Of a stretch of DNA of 64,000 nt, positions 31,116 to 40,933 are shown piece by piece. The notes under the pieces were generated by a model. The model was not told the DNA's origin. It was given only the letters and a program-made list of their open reading frames with translations, and did no database searches. This DNA is from Oncomelania hupensis. Taxonomy: Eukaryota > Mollusca > Gastropoda > Littorinimorpha > Pomatiopsidae. The translations under genes and the position numbers were made by a program. Location of the stretch: the NCBI GenBank assembly GCA_036898135.1, contig CM072511.1, positions 156,207,051 through 156,271,050 on the forward strand, read 5' to 3'. Numbering within the stretch: position 1 is the stretch's first letter; each line of letters opens with the position of its first letter.

Positions 31116-32652
31116 CTTATAACGCTGCAGGTGTATTACCATTACATGAATGGAGAAAATTATCATGTGCTAAATATATAGTGAGGGCATCTGCAGTTGA
31201 CAATTTCACAGATTCAGAATTAGAAATACGTTCTGATTTACATTTTCCCAAAAGAGCACAGAGTATTAATTATTTACAGACTATTTTAACGTATACAAAT
31301 GAGCTCATGAACGAATCTAATTTAAATTGTAAAATCGATTCAAACATAATTTCACAAATACCTATACCTAATTGGGAACTTCAACGAGCAAATTTTGACA
31401 TGGACTATTCTGAATTAAGAAAACAGGAAAACGGCATTTTATTAGCAGCAGAAGCAAAGGAACGTATCTATGAAAAATATTATTCTTACCTACAAATTTA
31501 TACTGATGGTTCTGTTTTAGAATCAGGTGAAACAGGAGCAGGCTATGTTATACCTGCTTTAAAGGTTAACGAGGCTTACTTTTTAGGGAAAGGGCATTCA
31601 ATATTTAGAAGTTATTGCTATACTTATGGCATTGAATACAGTCATTAGTTTACACACTGACTTTCTCAATATATTATTTTGTGTTGATTCTAAATCAGTT
31701 TTACAAACTTTGGATTCAAATTCTAATAAAGAAGGCTGTTATATTATAGATGAAATTAAATATCTTATTCATAGTTTAATCATAAATGGAACAAATGTTC
31801 AATTTTGCTGGATACCATCTCATAGCGGATTAAATCATAATGACTGGGCTGATAGGATTGCAAAAAAAGGGGCAAAAATGGAAGTACTGTTATTCAGCTC
31901 GATATTCCATTCTCAGAAAATGAAGTATATCGTATAATTGAGAAAACTATAAAAAAAAAAAAATTCCTAGCAGTAAATTATATAATGGAATGTTACATTC
32001 CTCGCGGACTGTTATCAGTTTAGCATATCGTCTTGCTTTGAACTCGTGGAGGACAAAATACTGTAAGGAAGTTGCTTGCATTTGCAAACAAGCAATTTCT
32101 ATTAATCATCTCATTAATGAATGCAGTGCAATTGCGCAATATATTCCACAACATATTCGAAATATTCAGGATAAAAATATTAGTTACTGGATATCAATTG
32201 CAAAATCATTAATATACAGTCCTGTTGGATGTTTTTTGTAAAAAAAACAACAACAACAGTCAGTACAGATTATTTACTAGATCTAATAGATTGTTTCTAT
32301 GAAGCATAAATTAAGAACATGGAATTTTATATGCATAAATTCAGAACATTGAATTACATAATTATATGAGATATAATGATCCTGATTCGGCTTATTACAG
32401 CCCGCTGGATCCTGTAAATCATGAAGATTATTTTATAAGGATTGGTTAATAGTTATATTGGACGTAATTTGTATAATTTCTAAGTATTTTAAAAATTTGA
32501 TTGTTTAATTGTTCAGTTTAGTGTACTTTGTTTAATCCCTTTTCCCCTTCATTATGACCATTCATTATTTGTTTAATATTTCCCCCTGTTTCCATCAAGT
32601 CTAAAATCACTTAGGTGAATAGACGTTAAATTAAAGAAACAACAAAACAAAC
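31116..32652 (+). mobile_element. I-like LINE 3' end with RNase H
   Basis: It is bounded by AATATTGTTATG at 31104-31115 and 32653-32664, a 12-bp target duplication, so it is a 5'-truncated LINE insertion in TIR element 2. It encodes an RNase H domain and a C-terminal Cys/His knuckle. The 3' UTR (about 32242-32652) holds CCTGATTCGGCTTATTACAG and a segment like the 560-bp retroposon end. Confidence 0.8.
31181..31937 (+). pseudogene. RNase H domain of the I-like LINE
   Basis: Two frames (31181-31648 and 31626-31937) give an RNase H fold: YLQIYTDGSVLESGETGAGY (first Asp, TDGS), then CVDSKSVLQTL (Asp of VDS) and FCWIPSHSGLNHNDWADRIA (His and last Asp). The Glu of the family lies in the part where the frame shifts near 31640. 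RNase H in a non-LTR element points to the I, Loa, R1 or related groups. A third frame (31990-32241) has RLALNSWRTKYC and CICKQAISINHLINEC, the C-terminal knuckle. Confidence 0.75.
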
Positions 32653-33103
32653 AATATTGTTATGACCGCAGTCAGCTTCAATGTAAACAAACGAGTGAAA
32701 AATAGGTCAAACAGTAAAAAAGTACGAAGTCTACTTTGCCTGTGTGCATTTGTGCAAACTAATGTCTTTGTACATGCAAAGACCCATGTATAAGCAAAAT
32801 TTTTACAGTATCTTCAAAGAATATAGATATACAAGAAACAGAACTTGCGATTGAAGCGCGATACCGCAGGAAGTGTTATCCATGCCTGTCTGCGTGTTCA
32901 ACGTGGTACAATATAACTATAAAAACCACGTTTGTTAATGCTTTGAGCCGAAGGTTTAACACGCAAACAGAGGGTGACGTAATCTGTATTTGACGTCTAG
33001 AAAATTTGCTAAATAAAAATCGTATTATTATTATAAATAAAAATCGTCTTAACGGTATTATTATTATCAGAGTCTTTCCTATCTTTATGCACTGTCTTGA
33101 ATA

Positions 33104-33186
33104 TGTTCGATCTTCCACCAGAAGCTACATTCTATGACAATCTCCGTGGACTGGAAAGGGTTGAGGAGGAGGATGAGGACGAATAA
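33104..33186 (+). CDS. Candidate C-terminal exon of a transposase (TIR element 2)
   Basis: A short frame reads FDLPPEATFYDNLRGLERVE and then EEDEDE before a TAA at about 33184. A P-P-E-x-x-x-FY-x-x-L motif near the C-terminus, followed by an acidic end, is like the last exon of uncharacterised transposase-derived proteins. With the exon candidate at 30962 it suggests that TIR element 2 is an internally deleted autonomous element. Weak evidence. Confidence 0.25.
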
Positions 33187-33502
33187 GATTCACAAACTAA
33201 AAAATGCAAATGACAATGTGACAAGACATTCTTTTATTTTTCTTCAGTATCTGCAAGGGCACAATGTGTTTCTGTTAATTGTGCTTACATTGTGTTTGAG
33301 AATGGTAAAAAAATATTGCTGGGTTTGAGGTAGAAATTTAAAAAATAATAATAATACACACGTGTTCATTCATTTGTGTTATACATTAAAAAAAAAACAC
33401 TGATTGTTTGTGTAATCTCAGTCCTAGCAGTTTAGTGCTAAAAGAACTTAAGTCGTTGATTTGACAGAAAAGTACCTAAGTCCATTTTAATTAACTCAAT
33501 TA

Positions 33503-34133
33503 TTCTCTAGAGGTATATTTGTTGATTTCTGTTGGGTTCCAGCACATTGTGGAATTCATTGGAATGAAGTGTGTGACACGTTAGCCAAAGAGGGAGCACT
33601 AAGATCATTAAATTCCATTTCTGTCAACAATTTGAGTATGTGTTGTCCTGAAATGTATTCCTTATTAGAAAAAGTAGTATGTCAAGATACTAGCATTAAA
33701 AAGGTTACTATACCGAACTGTTCACGACAGTTGTCAAAATTAATATAGGCCTACAAGTTAAGAATGAACTCATGGAATACTAAATATTCAGCAGATATAC
33801 AGTGTATGTGTGGCAAAAATATATCAGTTTACCATATTTTATTTGAATGTCCAGTTTTAAATGCAATGTACGAAAACCAAGGACATCATTTGACTGAATA
33901 TGGACATTCTATAGATGATGTATTACATCATTCACAGATAACAGCAGTTGTGAAAATTATTGCAATGACTCCTATTGGTAGACTTTTATAGTTTGGTGTT
34001 AAATCCTTCTTCCCCTTTCATTCCATTTTGTTATAAGATTTCTTAGTTGTGATTTGATTTATATTGTTGTTGTTATTAATTAATGTCTAATATCACCTGA
34101 ATGTGTGAATAGACAATAAATGAAATATTGATT
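33503..34133 (+). mobile_element. Second I-like LINE 3' end
   Basis: It is flanked by TCAATTA (33496-33502 and 34134-34140). It encodes VDFCWVPAHCGIHWNEVCDT and LAKEGA (RNase H C-terminal motif), then MNSWNTKYSADIQCMCGKNI and YHILFECP (Cys/His knuckle). The 3' UTR ends ...TGAATAGACAATAAATGAAA. It is a relative of, but not the same subfamily as, the insertion at 31116. Confidence 0.75.
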
Positions 34134-34338
34134 TCAATTAATAGAAGGTAGAAAGACAAAATATCTTATTATTTGGCATTTTCACATTTATATAATCATA
34201 TACTAAGAATATAACCTAAGCAGAATAACATCAGCACGAATACCCGATTTCACTAAAGAATTTAAACTTTGAAGCCGTTTTTCTCAGAACGGACATTTTG
34301 TGACTTAAGTACTTTTAATCCTAGGGTCTTCAATTGAA

Positions 34339-35250
34339 ATGAATCTAAAAGGCAAGCAGCTGACGGAGTACGTCAAGTCTCAGGAGAGAATACAAGAAAG
34401 AGAAATTGAACTGCAGCGTCAAGAAAGAGAAGAACAACGTCGCCGTGAAGAACGAGAACTCGAACTGAAGCGTCTTGAGTTCCAGCTAGAAATGACGCGC
34501 ATCCAGCAACAGCAGAACGCGCCACAAGTCATCAGCGACCACATGGCTCCAAAATTGCCAGCGTTCGTCGACGGGAAGGACCAGATCGACAGTTATCTGG
34601 CGAGATTCGAAAGGTTCGCTGAAAGCTCCAACTGGCAACCTCGAGACTGGGCGATTCGACTAAGTGCACTTCTGACGGGGCAAGCACTTGAAGTTTACAC
34701 CAGACTGTCGAACGATGACGCCAAAAACTACGACGTCTTGAAAGAGGCCCTATCGCATTGCTACAGCTTCACAGAAAAGGGCTACCGTAAACGTTTTCGT
34801 GAATGCCGGCCTTTGTCAGACGAGACGCCAACGCAGTTTGTGGAGCGCCTGTCGTCATACTTACACAAGTGGGTGGAACTATCAGGAAAGGGAAGTCTTA
34901 CGATAGTCTCCATGACCTGATCGTGAAGGAGCAATTCCTCAATGCCTGTCACAAGGACCTGGCGACCCACTTAGAATTACAGAAACTGCAGACGCTTAAT
35001 GATGTAACCGAGGTTGCTGAAAGATATCTCCTCGCTCACGGGAAAACGTTGGGGCCATCCAAGGGGACGAAACATTTTCAGAAGACTGGAAACCATGGGA
35101 ACCAGATCCAGGGGAGTCAGACGAGCCATAGACACACGGACTCCACACCACCTCCAAGGGAAGGGCACTCAAGAGGCTGTTTCACTTGCAACGCTACAGA
35201 CCACAGAGCGGCTAATTGTCCTCAAAACAAAAGCAGCGGACAGCGGAGCA
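34339..35250 (+). pseudogene. Gag polyprotein of the LTR element
   Basis: It starts MNLKGKQLTEYVK directly after TIR element 2; the true N-terminus may lie upstream of the insertion. Residues 20-55 are a charged coiled coil (repeats of QEREEQRRREERELEL). The retrotransposon gag domain follows (KLPAFVDGKDQIDSYLARFE, WAIRLSALLTGQALEVYTRL). A frameshift near 34885 moves it to another frame (VKEQFLNACHKDLATHLELQ). The zinc knuckle CFTCNATDHRAANC has perfect C-x2-C-x4-H-x4-C spacing (about 35178-35219). Gag forms the particle and packages RNA. Confidence 0.8.
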
Positions 35251-35690
35251 GTACGGACAATGCAGCGGCGGGATACAGGCAGAGGCGGTTCTCCAATCAA
35301 CGGCAAACCAGTAGATCTGACCATCAGGTGTGCGGCGGGAGCGTCATTCTTCCGGGTGAGGCCGAGCGCACAGCTACTCCTGCGGACGTGCAAGAGTGCA
35401 TGACCGATGGCCAACTTCTCCTTGCAAACGGAAAATCCATCCCCGTCGTCGCCAGCGCCGCTGTGACAGTACAGAACATGCCCGTTTCCAAGGGACGCGT
35501 CGGAAATCATGAAGTGACTGTTCTAAGAGACTCTGGCTGCAGAAGAACAGTTTACTGGCGATTCAAAATGGACACTCATGGCCGACAGCAAGTGTGTGAA
35601 AGCGCCAGTTGCGAAAGTTCATGTCAGCACCCCTTTCTATATAGGCGAAGTCAAAGCGGTTTGCCTGAAGAAGCCGCTATAAGATTTGAT
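35250..35690 (+). pseudogene. Protease region of the LTR element
   Basis: A retropepsin-type core is suggested by VTVLRDSGCRRTV at about 35515-35553; the D-S-G corresponds to the catalytic D-T/S-G of the family. The upstream basic spacer is not assignable. The frame then shifts towards the integrase frame near 35690. Confidence 0.5.
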
Positions 35691-36972
35691 GATCGAGAAT
35701 ATCGACGGCGCGAGACGACCCGACGACCCCGATTCAGAATGGAGTCCTGCCTCAACCCAAAACGTCGAAGTTGCGGAGGAGGATCCATTGCCGTTTCCCG
35801 ATGGAGACCTTACAGAGCTGCTACGGGACAATGTGGCTACTCCGGCTCAGCCCTGCCGACCAGAGATCGTCGGTGCTGTTACTACCAGGGCCCAGGCCAA
35901 GAGAGACAAGACGACTACGCCACTGAAGGTCGCCGGCAACTCCAAAGCTGCCATCGTGGACAGAGATAAGCTGATCCAGCTCCAGGAAGCTGATAGCACT
36001 TTAAACAAGTACAGGAACCGCCAAGACCACGTGACCAAGGGCAGTGGCACGGTCTATTTCGAGGTGAAGGCCAAGATCCTGTACAGAATCTTCCAGCACC
36101 CGAGGGTCAACGGAGGGAAACCACTACGTCAAGTCTTGGTACCGTTACCCCTAAGGCGCCAAGTGATGGAAGTAGCACATGACTCAATCATGGGAGGTCA
36201 CCTAGGCATCACGAAGACGTCAGATAGAATCCAGGCGGTATTCTACTGGCCAGGACTTCATGCGGACGTCATCCGTTTCTGCCGATCATGTGACATTTGC
36301 CAGAAGACCATACCTCGAGGAAGGGTCCCGAAAGTGCCTATGCAGAGGATGCCTCTGATCGACCGACCTTTCAAGAGGGTGGCCTTAGACTTAATCGGCG
36401 AAATAAAACCTCCGAGTAAAGAAGGTCATCGGTGGGTACTGACTTTAGTGGACTATGCGACTCGGTACCCAGAAGCAGTCCCTCTGAAGAAGATTGACAC
36501 TGAGACTGTGGCAGAGGCACTGGTGAACATGTTCAGCAGACTTGGAGTGCCTGAAGAAATTCTGACAGACCTCGGGACGCAGTTCGTCTCTGACTGTATG
36601 AAGGAGGTCAACAGACTGCTGAGCATCCGGCATTTAACTACGACGCCTTACCATCCGATGTGCAACGGGCTTGTCGAAAAGTTCAATGCTACGCTGAAGT
36701 CCACCCTGAAGAAACTGTGCAGCGAGCAGCCCAGACAATGGCATCGCTACATCAACGCCTTACTTTTCGCCTATAGAGAAGTGCCGCAGGAGTCCACCGG
36801 CTTTTCTCCGTTCGAGCTGCTGTACGGAAGAACCATCCGAGGGCCGATGCACATCCTGAAAGAACTGTGGACGAAAGAAGTAGACACCCCAGAGGTGAAG
36901 AACAGTTATCAGTACGTGTTTGAGCTACGTGAGAAGCTGGAGCAGACTCTTGAGATAGCCAGAGAAACCTGA
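35686..36972 (+). CDS. Integrase of the LTR element
   Basis: A 428-codon frame. After a linker, the HHCC zinc domain is visible (H of VAHDSIMGGHLG, then CRSCDICQK, residues about 165-206). The catalytic core is complete as DD35E: Asp in RVALDLIGEI, Asp in ILTDLGTQF, and exactly 35 residues later the Glu of LVEKFNATL. GFSPFELLYGRTIRGP closes the core. The enzyme would insert element DNA, matching the 5-bp target duplications seen here. A stop at 36970 separates it from its C-terminal module. It lies upstream of RT, which is the unusual trait. Confidence 0.88.
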   Translation: MMIENIDGARRPDDPDSEWSPASTQNVEVAEEDPLPFPDGDLTELLRDNVATPAQPCRPEIVGAVTTRAQAKRDKTTTPLKVAGNSKAAIVDRDKLIQLQEADSTLNKYRNRQDHVTKGSGTVYFEVKAKILYRIFQHPRVNGGKPLRQVLVPLPLRRQVMEVAHDSIMGGHLGITKTSDRIQAVFYWPGLHADVIRFCRSCDICQKTIPRGRVPKVPMQRMPLIDRPFKRVALDLIGEIKPPSKEGHRWVLTLVDYATRYPEAVPLKKIDTETVAEALVNMFSRLGVPEEILTDLGTQFVSDCMKEVNRLLSIRHLTTTPYHPMCNGLVEKFNATLKSTLKKLCSEQPRQWHRYINALLFAYREVPQESTGFSPFELLYGRTIRGPMHILKELWTKEVDTPEVKNSYQYVFELREKLEQTLEIARET

Positions 36973-37016
36973 AGAAATCCCAGGACTGTGGAAAGCACTA
37001 CTATGATCGTAGGGCT

Positions 37017-37322
37017 GTGAACAAGAAGTTCAAATCTGGCGACAAAGTGCTGGTGCTGTTACCTACCGATCATAATAAGTTGCTGATGCAGTGGAAAGGC
37101 CCGTACGAAGTGGAGACCGTGGTGGGAATCAACGACTACAAGGTGAAGGTCGGCCAGCATTCCAAGATATACCACGCCAACCTCCTTAAGCTGTACGTGG
37201 AAAGGCCATCAGAGACTTACACGCAGCAACAGCAGCTGAGATCGACGACAGCTTTGACAGCGAGGAACTGTTGGAACTGGGAGACTTCCACAGCAAAGAA
37301 GGCATCGATGATGTTAAGCTAG
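37017..37322 (+). pseudogene. Integrase C-terminal module
   Basis: The frame contains KFKSGDKVLVLLPTDHNKLL, MQWKGPYEVE and a chromodomain-like or SH3-like end (YHANLLKLYVER). In Gypsy-type integrases this GPY/F module (here WKGPYEV) follows the catalytic core. It is separated from the core by a stop and a frame change near 36970-37016. Confidence 0.75.
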
Positions 37323-37364
37323 GACCAAGCTTGACGGAAGGTCAAGATAGAGCTCAAGGACCTT

Positions 37365-38085
37365 ATGAGCGAGTTTCCCCAAAGCTTCAATGATGTCCCA
37401 GGCTCTACGACTTTGGTCGAACATGAAGTCCACCTCACTTCAAATATCCCTGTTCGATCCAAACCCTTCCCGATCCCTTTCAAGGCCCGTGAATCCTTGA
37501 AGGAAGACATCGATGAGATGCTGAAGATGGGCATCATCAGGGAGTCCAGTTTCCCCTACGCGTCCCCTGTCGTGGTCGTGAAGAAGAAGGACGGGAGCAA
37601 CAGAGTACGCATCGACTACAGAAAGGTTAATAAGATCACCGTCTTCTACCCCGAGCCGATGCCTACCGCAGCAGACCTCTTCTGCCAATTATCGGGGAGT
37701 AAAATCTTCTCAAAGATTGACCTCAGCAAGGGTTATTGGCAAGTCCCCGTGCGTCAACAGGATATACCAAAGACTGCTTTTATAACTCCTGATGGGACGT
37801 ACGAGTGCCTAAGGATGCCTTATGGCATGGTCAACAGCGGAGCTACCATGAAGAGAGGAATGAGGAAGGTGCTCAAAGGGATGGACAACGTCGTGTGTTA
37901 CTGGGACGACCTGCATGCTAGTCCACACCCACACCTGGGAAGAACATCTGCAGACCTTGAGGGAGCTGTTTCACCGTCTAACAGAAGCCAACCTGACCGT
38001 GAGACCCAGCAAGTGCCTTCTGGGAGCTGACAACGTCGACTTCATCGGACGTTCGAGGAAGAGGGAGACAACGGAGGATGCTCTG
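37365..38085 (+). pseudogene. Reverse transcriptase of the LTR element
   Basis: A Gypsy-type RT downstream of integrase. Motifs: EHEVHLTSNIPVRSKPFPIP, SPYASPVVVVKKKDGSNRVR, IDYRKVNK, SKIDLSKGYWQVPV (first catalytic Asp) and VCYWDDL (Y-x-D-D). After a frameshift near 37925 the domain continues TWEEHLQTLRELFHRL and CLLGADNVDFIG to about 38050. After this the expected connection and RNase H domain are not found before the 3' LTR at 38442, so the element is deleted or strongly decayed here. Confidence 0.83.
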
Positions 38086-38189
38086 ACTCAAGGAAAGCCC
38101 ACGAGATCACTGTTTTTGACCTTGGCCGATGACAACTGCAACGGACGAGGGCGTTGTTTCCTTGCGGATGAAAGAACATTGACTGTGTG

Positions 38190-38345
38190 GATGAGCTAAG
38201 AACATTGGTAATATCTAGACAGACTTGAAGATGAAAAACATTGACTGTGTAGATAAACTGTGAACATTGACAGTATCCAGAAAGACTTGCAGATGAGAAA
38301 CATTGACTCTGTGTGAATGAACTGTGAACATTGACAGTATCCAGA
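38190..38345. repeat. Short tandem repeats before the 3' LTR
   Basis: GAACATTGACAGTATCCAGA and AACATTGACTGTGT strings recur three times or more at a spacing of about 50 to 60 bases. They occupy the place where RNase H would be expected. Confidence 0.7.
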
Positions 38346-38441
38346 CGGCTGAAATAAGTTTTAATTCTAGACTTTGTTTGTGCATTACGTTTCAACGTTG
38401 TTGAAAGAAATTGGGTAAATTTCTTCTTGAGTGGGGGGTTA

Positions 38442-39045
38442 TGTTACGTTGAAACGCGAAGGATAGTATGTCTGAAACGCGCACGATAGATCTAATCGTT
38501 TCGTTTTGCAAAGTATTCAATAATAGAGTGTATTTACCTTTGATTTGAGTTTGCGTTGTTGTTAGAAGAAGCTTTGTGTAGCGTTGGTAATTTTTTGTTA
38601 GTCGATATTATTGGAGAATACTCTAGATCTGCTTGTTTACTATCGATCAAAGTTTCGGGATATTTGAGAACATTCTGGGACAGAAAGAATGTTGTATGAC
38701 GTAAGTCAGTGATGACGAAGTTTCATTGGATTGGTTGTAGTGCGTCATACTCGATCGTTCCACCGTGTTCTGGAGTAGAGAAAAACTATATATTCGATGC
38801 TCTGTTGTTGATAGTGTGTTGATAGTGAGTTGGAAAGTAAAAAGTTTGGAGTGAAAAGGCGATTGTATGCAGTTGTTGATGTGTGCTGAATAAAAGTGGA
38901 AAACTTCATACGACGACTCCGTGTCTTGTTGATGATTGAACGGGCTGTGTGGATAAACGAATCTGAGTTACACCTATCAGGAATTCAAGCATCGGGGCTG
39001 AATCAAATACTGATAGAAAAACACCAACATCGAATGAGTGTAACA
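38442..39045 (+). repeat. 3' LTR
   Basis: 604 bases, TGTTACGTTG...GTGTAACA, differing from the 5' LTR at only a handful of positions. It is preceded by GAGTGGGGGGTTA (likely polypurine primer) and followed by CTCTG. TATA-like TATATATTC lies near 38787 and AATAAA near 38889. Confidence 0.92.
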
Positions 39046-39377
39046 CTCTGTGCCTCATCTGATTTTTTGAACAACGCATACAGAATCTTATTTATTAACA
39101 TATTCTTATTATCCCATCGACACGCCTATAGCCACACTCTTTGGAATCAGTCATGTGAATTCTACGTACACGTAAAGAACCAGATGATAGGCGATATTAT
39201 TTGCCAGCCGCCTGGGCGTCGAATCTAGACATTAGCCACTTGGTAACGCATTTCCACAAAACATTTAGAAATTTGACAACTACCACCACCACTATCTCCA
39301 CCACAATCACCAACACCTAACAATCTCTACCATCATCACCAACACCAACACCACAAGGAACACAGTAACAACAATAC

Positions 39378-39494
39378 CTGTTGTTGATGTTGAGGGGGCG
39401 GTGTTCGTCTTCTTTGTTAATTTTGGGCTGCAGAAGAAATGCTCTGACCAGCCACACTTGGATGTAGAACGTCAGGATCGCAAACGCCGGTACA
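39378..39494 (-). CDS. STRA6-like: STRA6-like receptor, exon for TM8
   Basis: A 117-nt exon between TGCTGTGCAG| (39495) and AACAACAG|GTATTG (39377). It encodes VPAFAILTFYIQVWLVRAFL and then a loop LQPKINKEDEHRPLNINN. It corresponds to the human STRA6 block LAVILQNMAAHWVFLE...LTNRR from memory. The last two bases AG join the first base of the exon at 24146 to make Arg, so this junction is in frame over an intron of 15 kb that holds the LTR element and most minisatellites. The incoming phase (2) does not match the microexon at 46236, so at least one exon is missing between them. Confidence 0.75.
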
Positions 39495-39504
39495 CTGCAC
39501 AGCA

Positions 39505-40095
39505 ATCATTCGGTCAGTCAATACTGTATAACAATAATTCAATCAGTCAATACTGCCAAACAATTATTCAATCAGTCAATACTGTCTAACAATTCAATCA
39601 GTCAATGCTACATAACAACAATTCAATCAGGCAATACTGCACAGCAACCATTCGGTCAGTTAATACTGCACAACAACTATTCAATCCTTCAATACTGTAC
39701 AACAACTATTCAGTAAGTCAATACTGCGTAACAATTCAATCAGTCAGTACTGCACACCAACTATTCAATCAGTCAGTACTGCACAATGTATGTATCAGTT
39801 TATAGTCCCCTCTCTTCCCGATAAGGATTTTCAGAGAGGAGACTCGTACTGCACAACAACTATTCAATAAGTCAATACTGCACAGCAATCATTTTTTCTG
39901 TTATCACTGCACAGAAAGTGAGATACCGTTCAATCAGTGAACACTATATAAAAGCCATTCAATCAGCTAACTTTGCACAGAAACCATTCAATCAGTTAAC
40001 CCCATACGGCAATTCATCAGTTTATACTGCCCAAAAGCCATTCAAGTTGTTAACCCTATACAGCCACCATTCAAGCAGTCAACAACGCATCGCCA
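39505..40095. repeat. Degenerate 29-31-bp minisatellite
   Basis: About 17 diverged units of CAATCAGTCAATACTGCACA plus ACAACTATT. A copy of the hairpin retroposon (39791-39845) interrupts it. Confidence 0.85.
39791..39845 (-). mobile_element. Hairpin retroposon, copy 1 (core)
   Basis: It contains ATCAGTTTATAGTCCCCTCT and CTTCCCGATAAGGATTTTCA plus GAGAGGAGACT. On the minus strand AGTCTCCTCTCT and AGAGAGGGGACT can pair as a stem with one G-T or mismatch. It sits inside the minisatellite. Confidence 0.7.
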
Positions 40096-40270
40096 AAACT
40101 TTATCAATGTCACGTCCCGACTGCCTGAACAGCGGTTCGACAATGTAGTAGTAGTAGTAGTAGTAGTAGTGTAGGGACTAGATCATGGTGATCATTAAGC
40201 CTCACGGCATATTTAATGTCCCATCTTTAGCACATATATTTCAGGTCTGATATAAGCCGGCTCAAGACGC

Positions 40271-40933
40271 TCAACTACCAAAATCATATTTTATAGATTT
40301 TAAAATTTCTTGTTTATCAATAAGATTTTTGAAACTGTTTAAAGTTTTTGCCTGTTTAATATTTTGTGGAAGTTTGTTCCATAGAGGTGCAACTCTATTA
40401 CTAAAGGTATGTTTTCGAAGATTAGTACGGCTATGCTTAATAAATAATTTGTTAACAGAGTTTCTTGTTATATCAAATTTGTTTAGTTCAAAAAATTTGT
40501 TAGTATCTAATTCATCAATATTATTTAAAATTTTATAAGCTTGTATTAGGTCTCCTCTCACTCTTCTGGCTTTTAGGCTTGGCAGACATAATGATTCCAG
40601 TCTGTCTCTGTAAGAAATATCTTTCAGTCCTGGAACCATTTTAGTTGCTCGTCTTTGTACACGCTCAATAGCAGCGGACTGTCTCTTTAATAAAGGGTAC
40701 CAAATAATATTGCCATATTCTAGAAGAGGTCTAACCAAGGACTTGTAAAGTTGTACAAATGATGATCTATCTAGATACAAAAAACATCGCCGTATAATTC
40801 CGAGAGTTTTATTTGCCTTATTAATTACTTCACTAATGTGACAGTCAAAAGTTAACATAGAGTCAAATGTTATTCCTAAATCTTTTTCGCTATCACATTT
40901 AGTAACTAATACCTGTACATTGTTCACAGTCAT
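40271..40933 (-). pseudogene. CR1-like ORF2, C-terminal part
   Basis: About 220 residues after RT: KDLGITFDSMLTFDCHISEV, LYKSLVRPLLEYGNIIWYPL, IERVQRRATKMVPGL and FSNRVAPLWNKLPQNI. These thumb and C-terminal motifs are common to the CR1/Jockey superfamily. The frame ends with a stop at 40271. Confidence 0.83.

Larger units (their letters stand above)
30690..34331. mobile_element. Unclassified TIR element 2 with AAGTCC motifs
   Basis: The ends are inverted repeats GAAGACCCTAGGATTAAAAG (30690) and inverse (34331), with AGTACYTAAGTCACA continuing inward. The flanks AATT/AATT (30686-30689, 34332-34335) may be a 4-bp duplication or an extension of the palindrome. Motif AAGTAC(C/T)TAAGTCC recurs at about 30708, 30803, 30861, 30897, 33440 and 33467. 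Without the two nested LINE ends the element is about 1.5 kb. The same layout as TIR element 1 suggests one family or superfamily. Confidence 0.7.
29443..39045 (+). mobile_element. LTR retrotransposon with integrase before RT (Gmr1-like)
   Basis: It is bounded by the 5-bp duplication CTCTG (29438-29442 and 39046-39050) and has two closely similar LTRs of about 604 bp. The internal order is leader, gag, zinc knuckle, protease remnant, integrase, chromodomain-like tail, reverse transcriptase. Ty3/Gypsy elements normally have RT-RNase H before integrase; the integrase-first order is described for the Gmr1 group of Ty3/Gypsy-like elements and for Ty1/copia. The RT and gag here are Gypsy-like, so Gmr1-like is the best fit. 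An RNase H is not seen. A 3.6-kb TIR element (30690-34331) interrupts it before gag. Frameshifts show it is inactive. Confidence 0.85.
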
